A stretch of DNA of 64,000 nt from Candidatus Alistipes faecavium (GTDB lineage: Bacteria; Bacteroidota; Bacteroidia; Bacteroidales; Rikenellaceae). Of this stretch, positions 10,119 through 20,078 are shown piece by piece; within the stretch, counting starts at the first letter, position 1, and each line of letters begins with the position of its first letter. The notes below the pieces were generated by a model. It searched no databases. It saw only the letters and a program-made list of their open reading frames with translations, and was not told the origin of the DNA. The stretch is from NCBI GenBank assembly GCA_019118605.1, contig DWYP01000040.1:43621-107620 (forward strand), read 5' to 3'. The position numbers and the translations under genes are program-made.

Positions 10119-11621
10119 ATGAAAAAATGGATGATAGCCTGCATGGCGCTGCTGCTTGCAACGGCATGTAAGGACGAAATAGACCACTCGGGCGAGGTGC
10201 ATGCGACGGCAGTCGAGCTTTACTCGGTCGAGGTGACCACGGCCATGTTTGCCGCCGAGATGTACGGTGACGGCATCACCGAGCGCGGCATCTGCTGGTC
10301 CGAAGAGCAGAACCCCACGACGGCGGATTCCAAGATTACGGATGCCGGGACGGGCGCCGGCGCCTTCACGACGCAGATCACCGGTCTGGAGCCTTCGACG
10401 ACCTACTATGTACGGGCCTATGCCATCGCACACGGCGATGCGGAGCATCCCTATTACAGCTCGCAGTTCGAGTTCACGACCTGCGACGAGCTGACGGCAG
10501 CGATCTCCTCGGCTACGGCGTCGCTGGATTACATCGTGGCTGAATTTACGGTAGCAGGCGGAGTCAATTACTGGATTGTCAAGGAGTGCGGAATTGCCTA
10601 CGGCACCTCTGCCAATCCGACGGTCGCCAATGGAAAAGCATCGATCGAAATCAAAAGCGGAGATCCTGACCGTGGTGATTTTTCGGTGACGGCATCGAAT
10701 CTGCGCGAGGGCGTAACCTATTATTTGCGTCCCTTTGTTTCGTATGCCACCGATGTGGATGCTCCTCTTACCACGGTTTATGGTGAGCAGACCTCCGTGA
10801 AGACCCTTACGCAGGCCGAGTTGCGCCAGCTCTTCGTCGACCGCCTCGAGGCCTCGCAGCTGACTTACGGTTCGGTTTATCTGAACAATAATTTCGTCAT
10901 GCACTACAGCCTCGACCTGGATGCCAACACGGTGGCTGTTTCCTACATCGACGCTTCGAGCAATCAGGATGTCAAGCATGTGACCCGGTCGATTGCGTTC
11001 AACGACGACTATTCGAAACTGGAGTGGACGTCCGTAACGTCCGGGAGCACGGAGTTTGCGGGTATCGGACTCGACGGTGCAACCTTCAACCTCTATCCCC
11101 TCGGAAGCGCTGACATGCAGTTCCAGGCCTCGATGACCTCGGACGAGATTTACAGCATCTTCGTGAAGAGCGATTTCGGCGGTATCAGCCGCGTTTCGGA
11201 GCTGCACCGCGGTGAATATCATCCCTCGGTTCCCCAAAGCATTCACGACGTAGCCGGCAACTGCACGGAGTTCAACGGCGACAACGGCGGTTTCATCACC
11301 CATCCGAGTACCTACCTGCTCTTCAAGAACAAGACCGACAACACCGGAAAGCCGATCATCCCTGTAACGAAGGATGTCGCAACCTTTACCTTCGGCGAGT
11401 ACACCTATCCTTACGGAGGCAGCCTGACGGACGATCAGGTGAAGGCCGTCGAGGAGGGTCTCAAGCCGGTAACCGACATCCTCTACGATACGGACGGCGT
11501 GATCATCGTCAAGGAGACGGTCAACACGCTGACTCCGAAGCAGGGCGGATTCTATTACTACATGCTCTCGTCGAAGGGCACCGGCTGGCTGAAATGGTAC
11601 CTGCGCGAATACGGAAAATAG
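10119..11621 (+). CDS. Surface lipoprotein with FN3-like repeats and an uncharacterised C-terminal domain; SusE/F-positional
   Basis: Lipobox MALLLATAC; FN3-like motifs (TGLEPSTTYYVRAYAIAHGD); position after susCD. Confidence 0.75.
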   Translation: MKKWMIACMALLLATACKDEIDHSGEVHATAVELYSVEVTTAMFAAEMYGDGITERGICWSEEQNPTTADSKITDAGTGAGAFTTQITGLEPSTTYYVRAYAIAHGDAEHPYYSSQFEFTTCDELTAAISSATASLDYIVAEFTVAGGVNYWIVKECGIAYGTSANPTVANGKASIEIKSGDPDRGDFSVTASNLREGVTYYLRPFVSYATDVDAPLTTVYGEQTSVKTLTQAELRQLFVDRLEASQLTYGSVYLNNNFVMHYSLDLDANTVAVSYIDASSNQDVKHVTRSIAFNDDYSKLEWTSVTSGSTEFAGIGLDGATFNLYPLGSADMQFQASMTSDEIYSIFVKSDFGGISRVSELHRGEYHPSVPQSIHDVAGNCTEFNGDNGGFITHPSTYLLFKNKTDNTGKPIIPVTKDVATFTFGEYTYPYGGSLTDDQVKAVEEGLKPVTDILYDTDGVIIVKETVNTLTPKQGGFYYYMLSSKGTGWLKWYLREYGK

Positions 11622-11651
11622 TCGAATAACCCGAACTGAAAGATAATGCCG

Positions 11652-11689
11652 AGCAGGGTCGGAAGAGGCATTCCGGCCCTGCTTTTTTA
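11652..11689 (+). terminator. Rho-independent terminator
   Basis: AGCAGGGTCGG-loop-CCGGCCCTGCT followed by TTTTTT. Confidence 0.8.
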
Positions 11690-11720
11690 AAACAACAGAT
11701 CCCAAATCCGCATTTCCGAC

Positions 11721-14051
11721 ATGTCATACCCGAAACTTCTTGCCCTTGCGGCCCTCTGTGCCGCCTGCTGCGGCCCCGTCCGGGCTCAAGAGACCCCGGC
11801 GTCGTGGGTGGATCCCTTCATCGGCACCATCCGCATGGGACACACCTTCCCGGGGGCCTGCGTACCCTTCGGGGGCGTTCAGCTGAGCCCCGACACCTCG
11901 ACCGTGCCCCACAACATCGACGGCGTCTACCAGGGCGAAGTCTACCGCTACTGCGCGGGCTACCAGTGGGACGATCCCACGATCGTAGGTTTCAGCCATA
12001 CGCACCTCAGCGGCACGGGCCACTCCGACCTTGGGGACGTCCTGCTCATGCCCCAGACGGGCGAGCGGCGGCTCGAGCCGGGGGATGCCGGGCAGCCGGG
12101 TTCGGGATACCGGTCGCGGAAGGACGCCTCCTCGGAGCACGCCGTTCCGGGCTACTATGAAGTGCTGCTCGAGGACTCGGGCGTGCGGGCCGAGCTGACG
12201 GCCACCGAACGCACGGGACTGCACCGCTACACCTTCCCGAAGGATTCGCTCCGGAGGATGATCGTCGACCTCGAGCACGGCATCTACAACTACGACGGAA
12301 AAACCCTCTGGGCGGGGATCCGCGTCGAGAACGACACGCTGATCACCGGCTACCGCCTCACGAACGGCTGGTCGCGCGAGAACTACACCTACTTTGCGGC
12401 GACGTTCTCGCGGCCGATCGCCCGTTACGGTTACAAGGATCGTCAGAAACCCCTCTACACGGGCTTCTGGCGCAAGTTCGACGTCGAGCACGATTTCCCC
12501 GAGATGGCGGGGCGCAAGCTGGTCGCATGGTTCGAGTTCGACTCCTCGGAGGAGCCGCTCGAGGTGCGCGTGGCTCTTTCGGCCGTAAGCACCGAGGGAG
12601 CCCTGCGGAACCTTGCAGCCGAGACCGCCGGGAAGTCGTTCGACACGATCCGCAGCGAGGCGTTCGCGAAGTGGAACGACGCGCTGGGGATCTTCACGAT
12701 CGAGGGCACGCCCGAACAGAAGGCGATGTTCTATACCTCGCTCTACCATACGATGATCAACCCGTCGGTCTACATGGACGTCGACGGACGCTACCGCGGG
12801 CTGGATCACAACATCCATACGGCGGACGGCTTCGTGAACTACACGGTCTTCTCGGTGTGGGACACCTACCGGGCGCTGCATCCGCTGTTCAACCTCATCA
12901 ACCGGCAGCGCAACACCGACATGATGCGTTCGATGCTGGCACACTATACGCAGAGCGTCCACGGGGCGCTTCCCGTGTGGTCGCACATGGGCAACGAGAA
13001 CTGGTGCATGATCGGCTACCATTCGGTCTCGACGCTTGCCGACGCCCTTGCCAAGGGGCTTCCTCTCGACCGTGAGCTGGCCCTCGAGGCGATGGTCAGC
13101 TCCTCGAACATCGCCTACTACGACGGCATCGACGAGTACCGCGCGCTGGGATACGTTCCCTACGAGCGGAGCGGCAGCGGGGCCTCGATGACCCTCGAAT
13201 ACGCCTATGACGACTGGACGATCGCCCGCACGGCCGAGCAGTCCGGGGCCGATTCGCTTGCGGAGGCCTACCGCCGCCGCGCGATGAGCTACCGCAACCT
13301 TTTCGACCCGACGCTGGGCTTCGTGCGCCCGCGCATGCGCGACGGGTCATGGAAGGAGCCGTTCGATCTGATGGAGACCCACGGCCAGGGATTCATCGAG
13401 GGCAACTCGTGGAACTATTCGTTCTATGTTCCGCACGACGTGCGGGGGCTGATCGACGCCATGGGCGGCGACCGGCGCTTCGTCGAGCGGCTCGATTCGC
13501 TCTTCACGATGCACCTCCCGGACGCCTTCTTCGCCAACACCGAGGACATCACGCGCGACGGCCTGATCGGCAACTACGTCCACGGCAACGAGCCGAGCCA
13601 CCACATTCCCTACCTCTACGCCTGGACGTCGCAGCCGTGGAAGTCGCAGTACTGGCTGCGCGAGATCATGGACCGGATGTACGTCGACGCGATCGACGGG
13701 CTGTGCGGCAACGACGACTGCGGGCAGATGTCGGCGTGGTACATCTTCGGCGCGATGGGCTTCTATCCCGTGTGCCCGGGTTCGGACCAGTATGTGCTCG
13801 GGGCCCCGTACCTCCCGCACATCACGCTGCGGCTCGAGAACGGCCGCACGCTGGAGATCAAGGCTCCGGGGGTAAGTGCCCGGAACCGCTACGTGCGGGG
13901 GGTGACCTTCCGCGGCGAGAAGCTCTCGCGGATGTACCTCACGCACGACGAACTCATGCAGGGCGGGGTGCTGGAGTTCCGCATGGGCGCGACGCCCGAC
14001 CGGCGCCGCGGCACGGCTGCGGCCGACAAACCCGCCTCGATGACAAAGTAA
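11721..14051 (+). CDS. Glycoside hydrolase family 92 alpha-mannosidase
   Basis: WVDPFIGT...GHTFPGACVPFGGVQLSPDT, FSHTHLSGTGHSDLGDVLLMP, GNEPSHHIPYLYAW, GNDDCGQMSAWYIFGAMGFYPVCPGSDQYVLGAP, which are GH92 signature blocks. Confidence 0.96.
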   Translation: MSYPKLLALAALCAACCGPVRAQETPASWVDPFIGTIRMGHTFPGACVPFGGVQLSPDTSTVPHNIDGVYQGEVYRYCAGYQWDDPTIVGFSHTHLSGTGHSDLGDVLLMPQTGERRLEPGDAGQPGSGYRSRKDASSEHAVPGYYEVLLEDSGVRAELTATERTGLHRYTFPKDSLRRMIVDLEHGIYNYDGKTLWAGIRVENDTLITGYRLTNGWSRENYTYFAATFSRPIARYGYKDRQKPLYTGFWRKFDVEHDFPEMAGRKLVAWFEFDSSEEPLEVRVALSAVSTEGALRNLAAETAGKSFDTIRSEAFAKWNDALGIFTIEGTPEQKAMFYTSLYHTMINPSVYMDVDGRYRGLDHNIHTADGFVNYTVFSVWDTYRALHPLFNLINRQRNTDMMRSMLAHYTQSVHGALPVWSHMGNENWCMIGYHSVSTLADALAKGLPLDRELALEAMVSSSNIAYYDGIDEYRALGYVPYERSGSGASMTLEYAYDDWTIARTAEQSGADSLAEAYRRRAMSYRNLFDPTLGFVRPRMRDGSWKEPFDLMETHGQGFIEGNSWNYSFYVPHDVRGLIDAMGGDRRFVERLDSLFTMHLPDAFFANTEDITRDGLIGNYVHGNEPSHHIPYLYAWTSQPWKSQYWLREIMDRMYVDAIDGLCGNDDCGQMSAWYIFGAMGFYPVCPGSDQYVLGAPYLPHITLRLENGRTLEIKAPGVSARNRYVRGVTFRGEKLSRMYLTHDELMQGGVLEFRMGATPDRRRGTAAADKPASMTK

Positions 14052-14078
14052 ACGAACCCAAACATAACATTTTGCTCC

Positions 14079-14855
14079 ATGAAAAAGACCTTTTTGTATT
14101 CCATTTGTCTTCTGACGGGTCTGACGGCCTGTTCGATGAAGCCCAAGTCGGTGGAATCGGCTTGGAAGAACTACGATGTCGGGAAGATCGTCTTCGAGGA
14201 CAAAGCCGCGGGCACCCGGGGCTCGGAGATCTACCATAGCATCATCGCCGATCCCGAGGCGTACATCGCCGAGCAGGCCCGCACGGTGCTTGCCACGCTC
14301 TACGATTCGCCCGAAGACAGCATCACGGCCGTGCGGCGCATCCATTACACGCTCGAGGATGTCGACGGCATTTCGGCCAAGGGCGGAGGCGGCGGCAACG
14401 TCGACATCTTCTACAGCACGCGCCACGTGGAGAACTCGTTCCGCGACGGGGACCGCGACAAGGTGCTCTTCGAGACGCGCGGCGTGCTGCTCCACGAGCT
14501 CACGCACGCCTATCAGCTCGAACCCCAGGGTATCGGCTCCTACGGCACGAGCCGCGTGGTCTGGGCCTTCATCGAGGGCATGGCCGACGCCGTGCGCGTT
14601 GCCAACGGCGGCTTCGGCCCCGATGCGCGTCCCAAGGGCGGGAACTACATGGACGGGTACCGCACGGCGGGCTATTTCTTCGTGTGGCTGCGCGACAACA
14701 AGGATCCGAAATTCCTGAGCAAGTTCAACCGCAGTACGCTGGAGGTGGTGCCCTGGTCGTTCAACGGCGCCGTGAAGCACGTGCTGGGCGAGGAGTACGA
14801 CATCGACTCGCTGTGGCGCGAGTATCAGATCGCCGTGGGCGACATCGCGCTCTGA
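14079..14855 (+). CDS. Basic secretory protein (BSP) family putative zinc peptidase, lipoprotein
   Basis: LLTGLTAC lipobox; HELTHAYQLEPQGIGSYGTSRVVWAFIEGMADAVRVANG, matching the BSP/PF04450-type HExxH arrangement. Confidence 0.8.
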   Translation: MKKTFLYSICLLTGLTACSMKPKSVESAWKNYDVGKIVFEDKAAGTRGSEIYHSIIADPEAYIAEQARTVLATLYDSPEDSITAVRRIHYTLEDVDGISAKGGGGGNVDIFYSTRHVENSFRDGDRDKVLFETRGVLLHELTHAYQLEPQGIGSYGTSRVVWAFIEGMADAVRVANGGFGPDARPKGGNYMDGYRTAGYFFVWLRDNKDPKFLSKFNRSTLEVVPWSFNGAVKHVLGEEYDIDSLWREYQIAVGDIAL

Positions 14856-14864
14856 CCATGCGGC

Positions 14865-14914
14865 AAATCGTTCCCGGAACGGAAAATTTCCCGCTCCGGG
14901 AACGATTTTGATAA
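14865..14914 (+). terminator. Hairpin terminator after the BSP gene
   Basis: AAATCGTTCCCGG ... CCGGGAACGATTT inverted repeat followed by a short T-rich stretch. Confidence 0.65.
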
Positions 14915-14917
14915 AAC

Positions 14918-14937
14918 GTGCGTACCTTTGTACGCAC
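14918..14937 (+). promoter_or_regulatory. Perfect 8-bp inverted repeat enclosing a Bacteroidetes -7 element (TACCTTTG), upstream of GH29
   Basis: GTGCGTAC-CTTT-GTACGCAC; TAnnTTTG at 14923-14930; GH29 ATG at 14964. Confidence 0.6.
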
Positions 14938-14963
14938 ATGATTGAAAAAACACCGAAACAACC

Positions 14964-16346
14964 ATGAAAAACCTCCTTTGCCTCCTCCTGTGCGCTTTTG
15001 CAGGAGATGTCCTGGCTGCCGGGTCGCGTCCGCTGCACGATCTGCAGCAGGATTTCGTCGATACGCGTTTCGGAATGTTCATCCATTTCAACATGCCGAC
15101 CTACGTCGATCAGGACTGGCCCGATCCGGACGCCTCCCCGGAGCTGTTCAACCCCTCGAAGCTCGACTGCCGCCAGTGGGCGCGCGCCGCGCGGTCGGCG
15201 GGGATGACCTACGGCTGCCTGACGACCAAGCACCACAGCGGATTCTGCATCTGGGACACGCAAACCACACCCTACAATGTGATGAACAGCCCCTGCAAGC
15301 GGGATGTCGTCCGTGAATACGTCGATGCGTTCCGTGCCGAGGGGCTCGGGGTGTCGCTCTACTACTCGATCCTCGACACGCACCACCGGCTGCGTCCGGG
15401 ATGGATCACTCCCGAGCACGTGCAGCTCGTCAAGGCGCAGTTGCGGGAGCTGCTGACCCGCTACGGGCCGATCCAGGCGATCATCATCGACGGATGGGAT
15501 GCCCCCTGGTCGCGCATCTCCTACGACGAGATTCCCTTCGAGGACATCTACCTGCTCATCAAGTCGCTGCAGCCCGAGTGCCTGGTCATGGATCTCAATG
15601 CGGCGAAATACCCCGCCGAGGGGCTGTTCTATACCGACATCAAGTCCTACGAGCAGGGGGCCGGGCAGCATATCTCGAAGGAGGCCAACCGCCTTCCGGC
15701 GCTTTCGTGCCTGCCTCTGCAGGCCAACTGGTTCTGGAAGACGAGCTTCCCCACGACGCCCGTCAAGTCGCCGGCGCAGCTCGTCGACGAGAACATCATC
15801 CCGATGGGCAATGCCTACTGCACGTTCCTGCTCAACGTGGCCCCGAACCGTGACGGGCTCTTCGACGACAATGCGCTCGAGGCCCTGAAGGAGATCGGGC
15901 GTCGGTGGAAGAACCCCGGACACGTGGCGGACCTTCCGGAGTCGGAGGCGCCCGTCATCGCCTCGAACCTGGCCAAGGGACGCCCCGCGGAGGGCAGCTG
16001 GAGCTACGATACGGCGATCATGGACTTTGCCAACGACGACGATTTCCACTCGTCGTGGGTCTCGAACCCCGAGGTGGAGACGCCGTGGCTGGAGATCCTG
16101 CTCGGGCGCGAGCAGCCGCTGAACGCCGTCGTCATCACCGAGGGCGGCGACCCGCGCATCGAGGAGTACCGCCTCGAATACCGTCTCTGCGGCGAATGGC
16201 ACCCCATCGACACCGCGCCGAAGGCGGGGCGTGTGAAGATCCACCGCTTCGACACGGTATGGGGCGACGCCGTGCGTCTGACGATCCTCAAGGCTTCCGA
16301 CACGCCCCTCGTCGCGGAGCTGGGCGTCTACCGCGAACGGAGGTGA
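14964..16346 (+). CDS. Glycoside hydrolase family 29 alpha-L-fucosidase with C-terminal F5/8 type C-like domain
   Basis: FVDTRFGMFIHFNMPTY, AGMTYGCLTTKHHSGFCIWDT, GLGVSLYYSILDTHH, QAIIIDGWDAPWSRISYDEIPFEDIY; discoidin-like C-terminus. Confidence 0.9.
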   Translation: MKNLLCLLLCAFAGDVLAAGSRPLHDLQQDFVDTRFGMFIHFNMPTYVDQDWPDPDASPELFNPSKLDCRQWARAARSAGMTYGCLTTKHHSGFCIWDTQTTPYNVMNSPCKRDVVREYVDAFRAEGLGVSLYYSILDTHHRLRPGWITPEHVQLVKAQLRELLTRYGPIQAIIIDGWDAPWSRISYDEIPFEDIYLLIKSLQPECLVMDLNAAKYPAEGLFYTDIKSYEQGAGQHISKEANRLPALSCLPLQANWFWKTSFPTTPVKSPAQLVDENIIPMGNAYCTFLLNVAPNRDGLFDDNALEALKEIGRRWKNPGHVADLPESEAPVIASNLAKGRPAEGSWSYDTAIMDFANDDDFHSSWVSNPEVETPWLEILLGREQPLNAVVITEGGDPRIEEYRLEYRLCGEWHPIDTAPKAGRVKIHRFDTVWGDAVRLTILKASDTPLVAELGVYRERR

Positions 16347-16392
16347 CGCGTCGCGAAGGCATGCAACTTCAAACCTAAACATAAACTGAAGA

Positions 16393-19300
16393 ATGATGAA
16401 AAAAAGCACCATCCTGTTGGGTCTGGCCCTCCTCGTATTCGGCGGGTCGGCCGTGGCCCAGAAACCTTACAAGGTTTACATGGTCTCGAACGCCCACTTC
16501 GACTCGCAGTGGAACTGGGACGTTCAACGCTCGATTTCGAAGTACATTCCCAAGACGCTGGATCAGAACCTGCTCCTGCTGTCGAAGTACCCCGACTACC
16601 TGTTCAACTTCGAGGGCGGTATCAAGTACCAGTGGATGAAGGAGTACTTCCCCCATCAGTATGAGCTGATGAAGCAGTACATCCGCGAGGGCCGCTGGCA
16701 TGTGACCGGCAGCACGTGGGACGCCACCGACCCGAACATCCCCTCCACGGAGTCCTTCACGCGCAACATCCTCTACGGGCAGCACTTCTACCGCGACGAG
16801 TTCGGCGTCCAGGGTACGGACATCTTCCTCCCGGACTGCTTCGGATTCGGATGGACGCTCCCGACGATCGCCTCGCACTGCGGACTGATCGGCTTCTCGA
16901 CGCAGAAGCTCATGTGGCGCCACCGGCCGTTCTACGGCAACAGCAAGATCCCGTTCGAGATCGGCCTGTGGGAGGGTGTCGACGGCTCGCGCATCATGGC
17001 CGTGATGGACGCCCACAACTATACGACCAAATGGCGCTATGAGGATCTGAGCAAGAGCCGGCAGCTCACGCGCATGGTTTCCGAGAGCCCGATCAAGACC
17101 ATCTACCACTATTACGGTACGGGCGACATGGGCGGCGCTCCGACGATCGAGTCGGTGCGTGCCGTGGAGGCCGGCGTGCACGGAGACGGCCCGATCGAGA
17201 TCATCAGCGCCACGAGCGACCAGCTCTTCAAGGATTACCTTCCCTTCGACAAGCATCCCGAACTGCCGGTTTGGGACGGAGAGCTGCTCATGGACGTACA
17301 CGCCACGGGCTGCTATACGTCGCAGGCTGCGATGAAGTACTACAACCGCCGCAACGAACTGCTGGCCGACGCCGCCGAGCGCAGTGCCGTGGCCGCCGAC
17401 TGGCTCGGTGGGGTAGCCTACCCGCAGCAGACGCTCACCGAGGCGTGGAAGCGCTTCATCTGGCACCAGTTCCACGACGACCTGACCGGCACGAGCATTC
17501 CCCGTGCCTACGAGTTCTCGTGGAACGACGAGCTGCTTTCGCTCAAGCAGTTCTCGAATGTCCTGACCACGTCGGTCGGCGCCGTATCGCGTGCGCTGAA
17601 CACCGATGTCAAGGGTACGCCGCTGGTGATCTACAACGCCGCCGGCTTCCCCGTCACGGAACTCGTTGAGGCGACGGTGCCGGCCCGCAGCGAGCGCGTC
17701 GGCATCTACGACGACAAGGGCGCCCGCGTGGCGCATCAGGTGCTGGGCTTCGAGGACGGCATGCTGCACGTGCTCTTCAGCGCCAAGGTCCCGGCTGCGG
17801 GATATGCCGTCTACGAGGTGCGTCAGGGCGGCAGCCGGAAGGCCACCTCGGCCCTGAAGGCGAGCGAGACGTCGCTCGAGAACGGCATCTACAAGGTTTC
17901 GCTCGACGCCAACGGCGACATTTGCTCGATCGTCGACAAGCGCAACGGACGCGAACTGGTGCAGGAGGGCAAGGCCGTGCGCCTGGCGCTCTTCACCGAA
18001 AACGAGTCGTTCAGCTGGCCCGCCTGGGAGATCACGAAGAAGACCATCGACTCCGAGCCGGTATCGGTTACCGGGGACGTGAAGATCTCGGTTGTGGAGC
18101 AGGGCCCGGTACGCGCCTCGGTATGCGTGGAGCGCACCTACGGCGAGTCGACCTTCCGCCAGTACATCACCCTGACAGAGGGAGGTCAGGACGACCGCAT
18201 CGACATCCGCAACGAGGTGGACTGGGCTTCGACCAACACGCTGCTGAAGGCCGAGTTCCCGCTGAGCGTTTCGAATCCGAAGGCAACCTATGACCTGGGC
18301 GTGGGCTCCGTGGCCCGCGGCAACAACACCGAGACGGCATACGAGGTGTACGCCCAGCAGTGGGCCGACCTGACCGATGCCGACGGTTCGTACGGCGTTT
18401 CGGTGCTCAACGACAGCAAGTACGGGTGGGACAAACCCGACGACCATACGATCCGTCTGACGCTGCTCCATACGCCGAAGACCCGCGGCGGCTATTCGTA
18501 TCAGAACCGCCAGGACTTCGGGTACCATACCTTTACCTATTCGATCGTCGGACACGAGGGTGATTTCCGCCAGGGCGGCACGGTGGCCAAGGCCGAGGTG
18601 CTGAACCAGCCGCTCACGGCCTTCGTTGCCGCGAAGAACAAGGGTGCGCTGGGCCGCAGCTTCTCGTTCGCGGCCTCCGAAAACGACAAGGTGGCCATGC
18701 GAGCGCTGAAGCATGCCGAGGATGGCGACGGTTATGTCGTGCGGTTCTACGAGACCGCAGGCCAGGAGGCTCAGGAGGCTGTTGTGGCCTTCGCCGGGGA
18801 GATCGTTTCGGCCAAGGAGCTCAACGGTGTGGAGGATGAGATCGGCGACGCGTCGTTCTCGGGCAACAAGCTCACCTTCACGATCCAGCCCTATGCGATG
18901 AAGACCTTCAAGGTGCAGCTCGCCGCGCCGGCCGCTACGGTCGCTCCGGTATCCTGCGAGCCCGTGGCACTGCCCTACAACCTGAAGACCGCGTCGTACA
19001 ACCCCTACCGTTCGGACGCCAACTTCGACGGCAAGGGCAAGTCGTATGCCGCCGAACTCTTCCCCGAGACGCTCGAATTCAAGGGCGTGCGCTTCGAGTT
19101 CGGAGCTCCGGAGACCGAGAACGGCGTGAAGTGCCGCCGCGACACGATCGCGCTGCCCGCGGGCAACTACAACAAGCTCTACATCGTCGCCGCCTCGACG
19201 CGCCACGACAACGAGGCCGTCTTCACGGTCGACGGCAAGGAGTATCCCGTGCTGGTTCCCTACTACGGAGGCTTCATCGGCCAGTGGGGCCATACGGGCC

Positions 19301-19995
19301 ACACCGAAGGCTACCTGAAGAGCCCCGACGTGATCTTCTGCGGCACGCACACGCACGACATGATCGCCAACGAGGACGTGCCCTACGAGTTCACCTACAT
19401 GTTCTGCACGGCCCTCGACATTCCGGCCGGCTCGCGCGAACTGATCCTTCCCGACGACCAGCGGATCGTGGTGTTCGCCGTTACGGCCGCCGAGGATCAC
19501 ATCAATACGATCGCCCCGGCGTGCGACCTGCTGCGCGTGTCGCTTCCCTCGACGGGAGCCGAGGAGGGCGGGGTATATGCCCAGAACCTCGTCTTCGGCA
19601 GGCCCGTGATCGCCCGTTCGGGTGAGGTGAACCGTTCGGAGCGCGCCGAAATGGCCCTGGACGACAACACCGAGACGAAATGGTGCGACGTGAGCGGTGC
19701 GCGACCGAAGTACCTCGACGTCGACCTCGGCGCGGAGCAGACGCTCCACGGCTGGACGGTGATGCACGCCGGACTGGAGTCGCTCGACTACATCACCAAG
19801 GAGTACAGCCTGCAGGTGCGCATGACGCCCGACGAGGAGTGGAAGACCGTCGACCGGGTTTCCGACAACACGGCGCTGGAAACCGAGCGTCTGCTGCAGG
19901 AGCCTGTGCAGGCGCGTTACGTGCGGCTGCTCGTCACGAAGCCCGACCAGAGCGAGGGCAACACCGTGCGGATTTACGAATTTTCGGTCTATTAG
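16393..19995 (+). CDS. Glycoside hydrolase family 38 alpha-mannosidase with C-terminal F5/8 type C-like domain
   Basis: KVYMVSNAHFDSQWNWDVQRSI, LFNFEGGIKYQWMKEYFP, GRWHVTGSTWDATDPNIPSTESFTRNILYGQHFYRDEFG, FLPDCFGFGWTLPTIASHCGL, which are GH38 signature blocks. Confidence 0.95.
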   Translation: MMKKSTILLGLALLVFGGSAVAQKPYKVYMVSNAHFDSQWNWDVQRSISKYIPKTLDQNLLLLSKYPDYLFNFEGGIKYQWMKEYFPHQYELMKQYIREGRWHVTGSTWDATDPNIPSTESFTRNILYGQHFYRDEFGVQGTDIFLPDCFGFGWTLPTIASHCGLIGFSTQKLMWRHRPFYGNSKIPFEIGLWEGVDGSRIMAVMDAHNYTTKWRYEDLSKSRQLTRMVSESPIKTIYHYYGTGDMGGAPTIESVRAVEAGVHGDGPIEIISATSDQLFKDYLPFDKHPELPVWDGELLMDVHATGCYTSQAAMKYYNRRNELLADAAERSAVAADWLGGVAYPQQTLTEAWKRFIWHQFHDDLTGTSIPRAYEFSWNDELLSLKQFSNVLTTSVGAVSRALNTDVKGTPLVIYNAAGFPVTELVEATVPARSERVGIYDDKGARVAHQVLGFEDGMLHVLFSAKVPAAGYAVYEVRQGGSRKATSALKASETSLENGIYKVSLDANGDICSIVDKRNGRELVQEGKAVRLALFTENESFSWPAWEITKKTIDSEPVSVTGDVKISVVEQGPVRASVCVERTYGESTFRQYITLTEGGQDDRIDIRNEVDWASTNTLLKAEFPLSVSNPKATYDLGVGSVARGNNTETAYEVYAQQWADLTDADGSYGVSVLNDSKYGWDKPDDHTIRLTLLHTPKTRGGYSYQNRQDFGYHTFTYSIVGHEGDFRQGGTVAKAEVLNQPLTAFVAAKNKGALGRSFSFAASENDKVAMRALKHAEDGDGYVVRFYETAGQEAQEAVVAFAGEIVSAKELNGVEDEIGDASFSGNKLTFTIQPYAMKTFKVQLAAPAATVAPVSCEPVALPYNLKTASYNPYRSDANFDGKGKSYAAELFPETLEFKGVRFEFGAPETENGVKCRRDTIALPAGNYNKLYIVAASTRHDNEAVFTVDGKEYPVLVPYYGGFIGQWGHTGHTEGYLKSPDVIFCGTHTHDMIANEDVPYEFTYMFCTALDIPAGSRELILPDDQRIVVFAVTAAEDHINTIAPACDLLRVSLPSTGAEEGGVYAQNLVFGRPVIARSGEVNRSERAEMALDDNTETKWCDVSGARPKYLDVDLGAEQTLHGWTVMHAGLESLDYITKEYSLQVRMTPDEEWKTVDRVSDNTALETERLLQEPVQARYVRLLVTKPDQSEGNTVRIYEFSVY

Positions 19996-20002
19996 CAGCT
20001 CT

Positions 20003-20026
20003 CCGGCTCCGGTTTTCCGGAGCCGG
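20003..20026 (+). other. Intergenic GC-rich hairpin between GH38 and the calpain-like gene
   Basis: CCGGCTCCGG-TTTT-CCGGAGCCGG, no T-run. Confidence 0.45.
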
Positions 20027-20078
20027 GGCCCTGCGGGCCGTATGATAACAACCGAGTAAAACAGAACGTGAAAAAATA

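Noticed and set aside
13347-19767. Minus-strand ORFs of 1021 and 1130 aa (13347-16412, 16375-19767)
   Set aside because: Antisense to GH92/BSP/GH29 and GH38; no recognisable motifs.
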